Shown: in pieces, positions 61,501 to 64,000 of the stretch
Layout: every line of letters starts with the position of its first letter
How positions within the stretch are numbered: position 1 is the stretch's first letter
Source: Epiperipatus broadwayi
Lineage: Eukaryota > Onychophora > Udeonychophora > Euonychophora > Peripatidae
Reading direction: 5' to 3'
Length of the DNA stretch: 64,000 nucleotides
Assembly (NCBI GenBank): GCA_028023455.1
Contig: JAQFVV010006337.1
Location: 2,035,001 to 2,099,000, forward strand
Program-made: the position numbers and the translations under genes
The notes under the pieces: model-generated
Seen by the model: the letters and a program-made list of their open reading frames with translations, nothing else
What the model was told of the DNA's origin: nothing
Database searches by the model: none

Positions 61501-63369
61501 TTTTTTTTAATTAGTTCTCATACAATATTTTGAAATCCTATTTCCAAATAATTTCCTCTTCCCTCTGTTTAGCATAAGATAGGAATTATTTTTCTTAAAG
61601 TTCTTTTTTTATTATCTGTTTTTCACTTGGCTAAAATAAGCTATTTTTATTTCAGGTCAAGGTATAAGCAATAAACTTTTAAGATATATTATCATTTGAA
61701 AACTCATCATTAATTAATTGTAGTGTACAATATTTTGTCCAACCGTTTTTGGGATATGATAATTAATATCTTGTATTCAATACATTGTAGTTGAACACTA
61801 GGCAAAGTAATTAAACTTATACTAACACTTAGCAGATCAACTTTATTCTTCCTAATTTAGTGCAGTATATTTCTCTCTTCTAAATTATATTAGAAATACG
61901 CATTATTAAACATGAGTCTATTTTAGAATCAATATTAAGTATTAAAAATAAATTTCAGACTTAAGGACAGCTTTAAATAATTTTATCACAAAGAGATTGA
62001 CGCATTTTAAAACTATAATCGGTTCATTATAATGTCTTTCAATTATCTTTGCTTATATTTTAACTTAATTGGATAAATACTGAGTATCCTCCAGCTAAAA
62101 TAGTTCAATACAATATAGGTACTTAGCCACAATAACACTGACAATTTGTATCTTAATTCTAGTTTCCAATAGGGAAAAGACATGTAACACATAAATAATA
62201 TAAGAGATGTGTAACTTCCTTTAAACATTTTTGTTACTATGGTTTCAAAAATTTTGACTGAAAGTTGAATATCAAAAAATAGTTACCATTTTAGATTCAG
62301 CCATTCATGACTGTAGAATAATTTAAAAATATTTTTTAAACATACTTTACTTTTAACAAAATAATAACTTTTAAAGAAAATTACAACTTTTTTCATTTTA
62401 TTTTTAAGAGAAATTCATGATTAGACCATGCACAGACACCAGATCTACCTGACTCTTCCACACACCTACTTATATCTGATTATTTTTACTCCTCCCCAAA
62501 TTATCAATTTCTCTTAAAGACCAATCAAGTTATTTTTTTAATATGCAACTTTAACATTTTTGACAGATCAGCTGAAATTGATTGCTAACGCAATTGATTT
62601 AATTATCTGAACCCACATGGTCATTAAAGGTCAAATTGAAAGTTAATTATTAATTATTTTATGTAACATTTTAAACAATTATTTATTACATAAAATAAAA
62701 TAAATATAAAAAATATATTAGTTTTATTTATCAAACCTTTATATTTAATTTTAATAATTTTACCCATTCATTTGTTTTAAATCAATATTACAATTAAATT
62801 ATTATTAATTCCTAGGTTCACATGTCTTCCATGCATGCATATACATTCACACATGAGGATGACCTACAAACATGAACTCTTGCTAATTACTTACAAATTA
62901 TTTAAAATAACTAAAAAATAAAAATACTAATGAATATTAAATTTAAAATAACTTTATAAGTTTAAATGCTAATTTAAATTACACCTTTAATTATTATTAC
63001 ACTGTTTTAATAAAATTTACAGATTATTTTTAAACTAATTTAATACTATTTATTTATAATATCAATTTATTATAGGTTATACATTAAAAATGAATTAAAC
63101 AATAATTACTTTATAACACATTTAATATTATTTAACTAAAAACAACTATTCTGATATTCCCTTTAAGTGAACTTACTGTCTTTCTTCTCTTATTAAACTA
63201 ATTAACATACACTATTGAAATATTTACACATAATCCTATAAATATTTAATAATTATTACAATACTACATAATATTATCCTATACTATTCATTAACTAATT
63301 AACTTCTATTTTTATCATTATTTTTTTTTTTAAAAATCAGAAAATTACAAATAAAAAGTTAAGCTAATA
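58511..63369. other. Gene-free AT-rich stretch
   Basis: No repeat family or coding pattern was recognised. A less AT-rich patch at 60070-60270 has a 62-codon minus-strand ORF (with PGASLLFLMHCRQCPGILF) and no recognisable family. The rest has A and T tracts and isolated short ORFs. Confidence 0.4.
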
Positions 63370-64000
63370 TCCACTTTGGCACCTGTTGGAGGCAAGTGAA
63401 GTTTCACATATGTGCAGTATATAAAGAACTAATCCACTTGTTATTAGCTGGTGGAGGGATGCATAGGAGTGTTTTCCTCTTTGGGTAATATGGTTGGGTA
63501 TTTGTTTATTATATTAAACAGTGAGTTATAGTTATTTTGTATAGTGTTTTAATAGAATGGAGTAACAGGCCATTAAGACTTTTTGGTGTTTGTAATGTTC
63601 AGAGATTGATAGTGGTGGCCTTTCATCCACAAAACAGTTATGTATATAAAAGGCATTTACTTTTTGAGTGAATTTTCTGGATGGGCATTACCCAGTCAGA
63701 AAATAGGTGATTTTTGGAAACACCAGCGAGTTGAGTAGTGTGACCTTACTTTGTAATGAGATATATAGCCCGATAAGTGAAGTGTATATCTGTTGTATTG
63801 AGCTTAGTAGTGATTCTTCAATTTGGTGCCTCATCAATCCATTTCATTTGTAAAGTCAAAACCTAGACATTTTTGTGGATTTGCCATGAAGATTTTATTC
63901 TCTTTCTGATCAGCAATTTTCACATGGCTGATTTGGTCATGTTAAATTTCAATTTGAATTGTCGGTATAATTGGATAAAAAAAAATTCTAACTTAAATAT
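63370..64000 (-). pseudogene. Second L1-type LINE, reverse-transcriptase 3' part, runs off the window
   Basis: Minus-strand reading gives QFKLKFNMTKSAM at the right edge, then KVTLLNSLVFPKITYF near 63720, and TLQTPKSLNGLLLHSIKTLY near 63560. These follow the L1 order of an xxINxxKSxx segment, a GRxxxIKMxxLPKxxYxF segment and a LxxPKxxGGLxLPDxxxYxxA segment, which lie after the catalytic core. Stops and frame shifts interrupt it. The sequence differs from the LINE at 51661-56900, so it is a different subfamily. The catalytic part would lie to the right of the window. Confidence 0.65.

Overview
The window looks like intergenic DNA from a very AT-rich animal genome. By eye roughly three quarters of the bases are A or T. 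It shows no bacterial hallmarks, no operons and no intact host protein-coding gene. Long TA and TTA microsatellites, tRNA-derived short repeats, non-LTR retrotransposon remnants of at least two types, an LTR retrotransposon family and a decayed piggyBac transposase together indicate an invertebrate metazoan. The piggyBac sequence resembles the form common in insects, but the species cannot be fixed from this window.

Layout. Positions 1-6600 hold a nested cluster of one LTR-retrotransposon family: an inverted LTR copy (793-2215), a fragment (2232-2620), a complete-looking LTR (2621-4378), a leader (4379-5433), the start of a gag-like gene (5434-6080) and a second LTR fragment (6090-6602). The same family recurs on the minus strand at 40049-44688, with a longer degraded gag. 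From 6.6 to 19 kb the sequence is mostly AT-rich, with a foldback repeat (8325-8985) and the C-terminal end of a LINE reverse-transcriptase ORF (12081-12360). A piggyBac transposase pseudogene lies at 19200-20850. It carries an internal 95-bp duplication and an in-frame TA microsatellite.

From 23 to 38.6 kb there is a dense series of non-coding elements: an inverted-repeat element with an internal tandem array (23005-24490), a palindromic composite flanked by a 16-bp direct repeat (30347-31184), a tRNA-like retrosequence with clear target-site duplications (31889-32038), a 937-bp foldback element (33723-34659), a nearly perfect 88-bp hairpin (34789-34976) and several head-to-head pairs of tRNA-like units.

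The stretch 44.7-51.7 kb is the most repeat-poor part. It contains a CpG-rich spot with two CCAAT boxes (45430-45560) that could be a promoter, but no exon was recognised. A nearly full-length two-ORF LINE of L1/Tx1 type occupies 51661-56900 on the minus strand. It is dead: it has frameshifts, stops and substitutions at catalytic aspartates. More retroelement remnants follow at 57270-57640 and, running off the right edge, at 63370-64000.

No coding sequence here appears functional and no genes form a working pathway. What the sequence records is layered insertion, duplication and decay of mobile elements. No clearly novel biological system was found. The most distinctive items are the long hairpin, the palindromic composite and the recurring head-to-head tRNA-like pairs.
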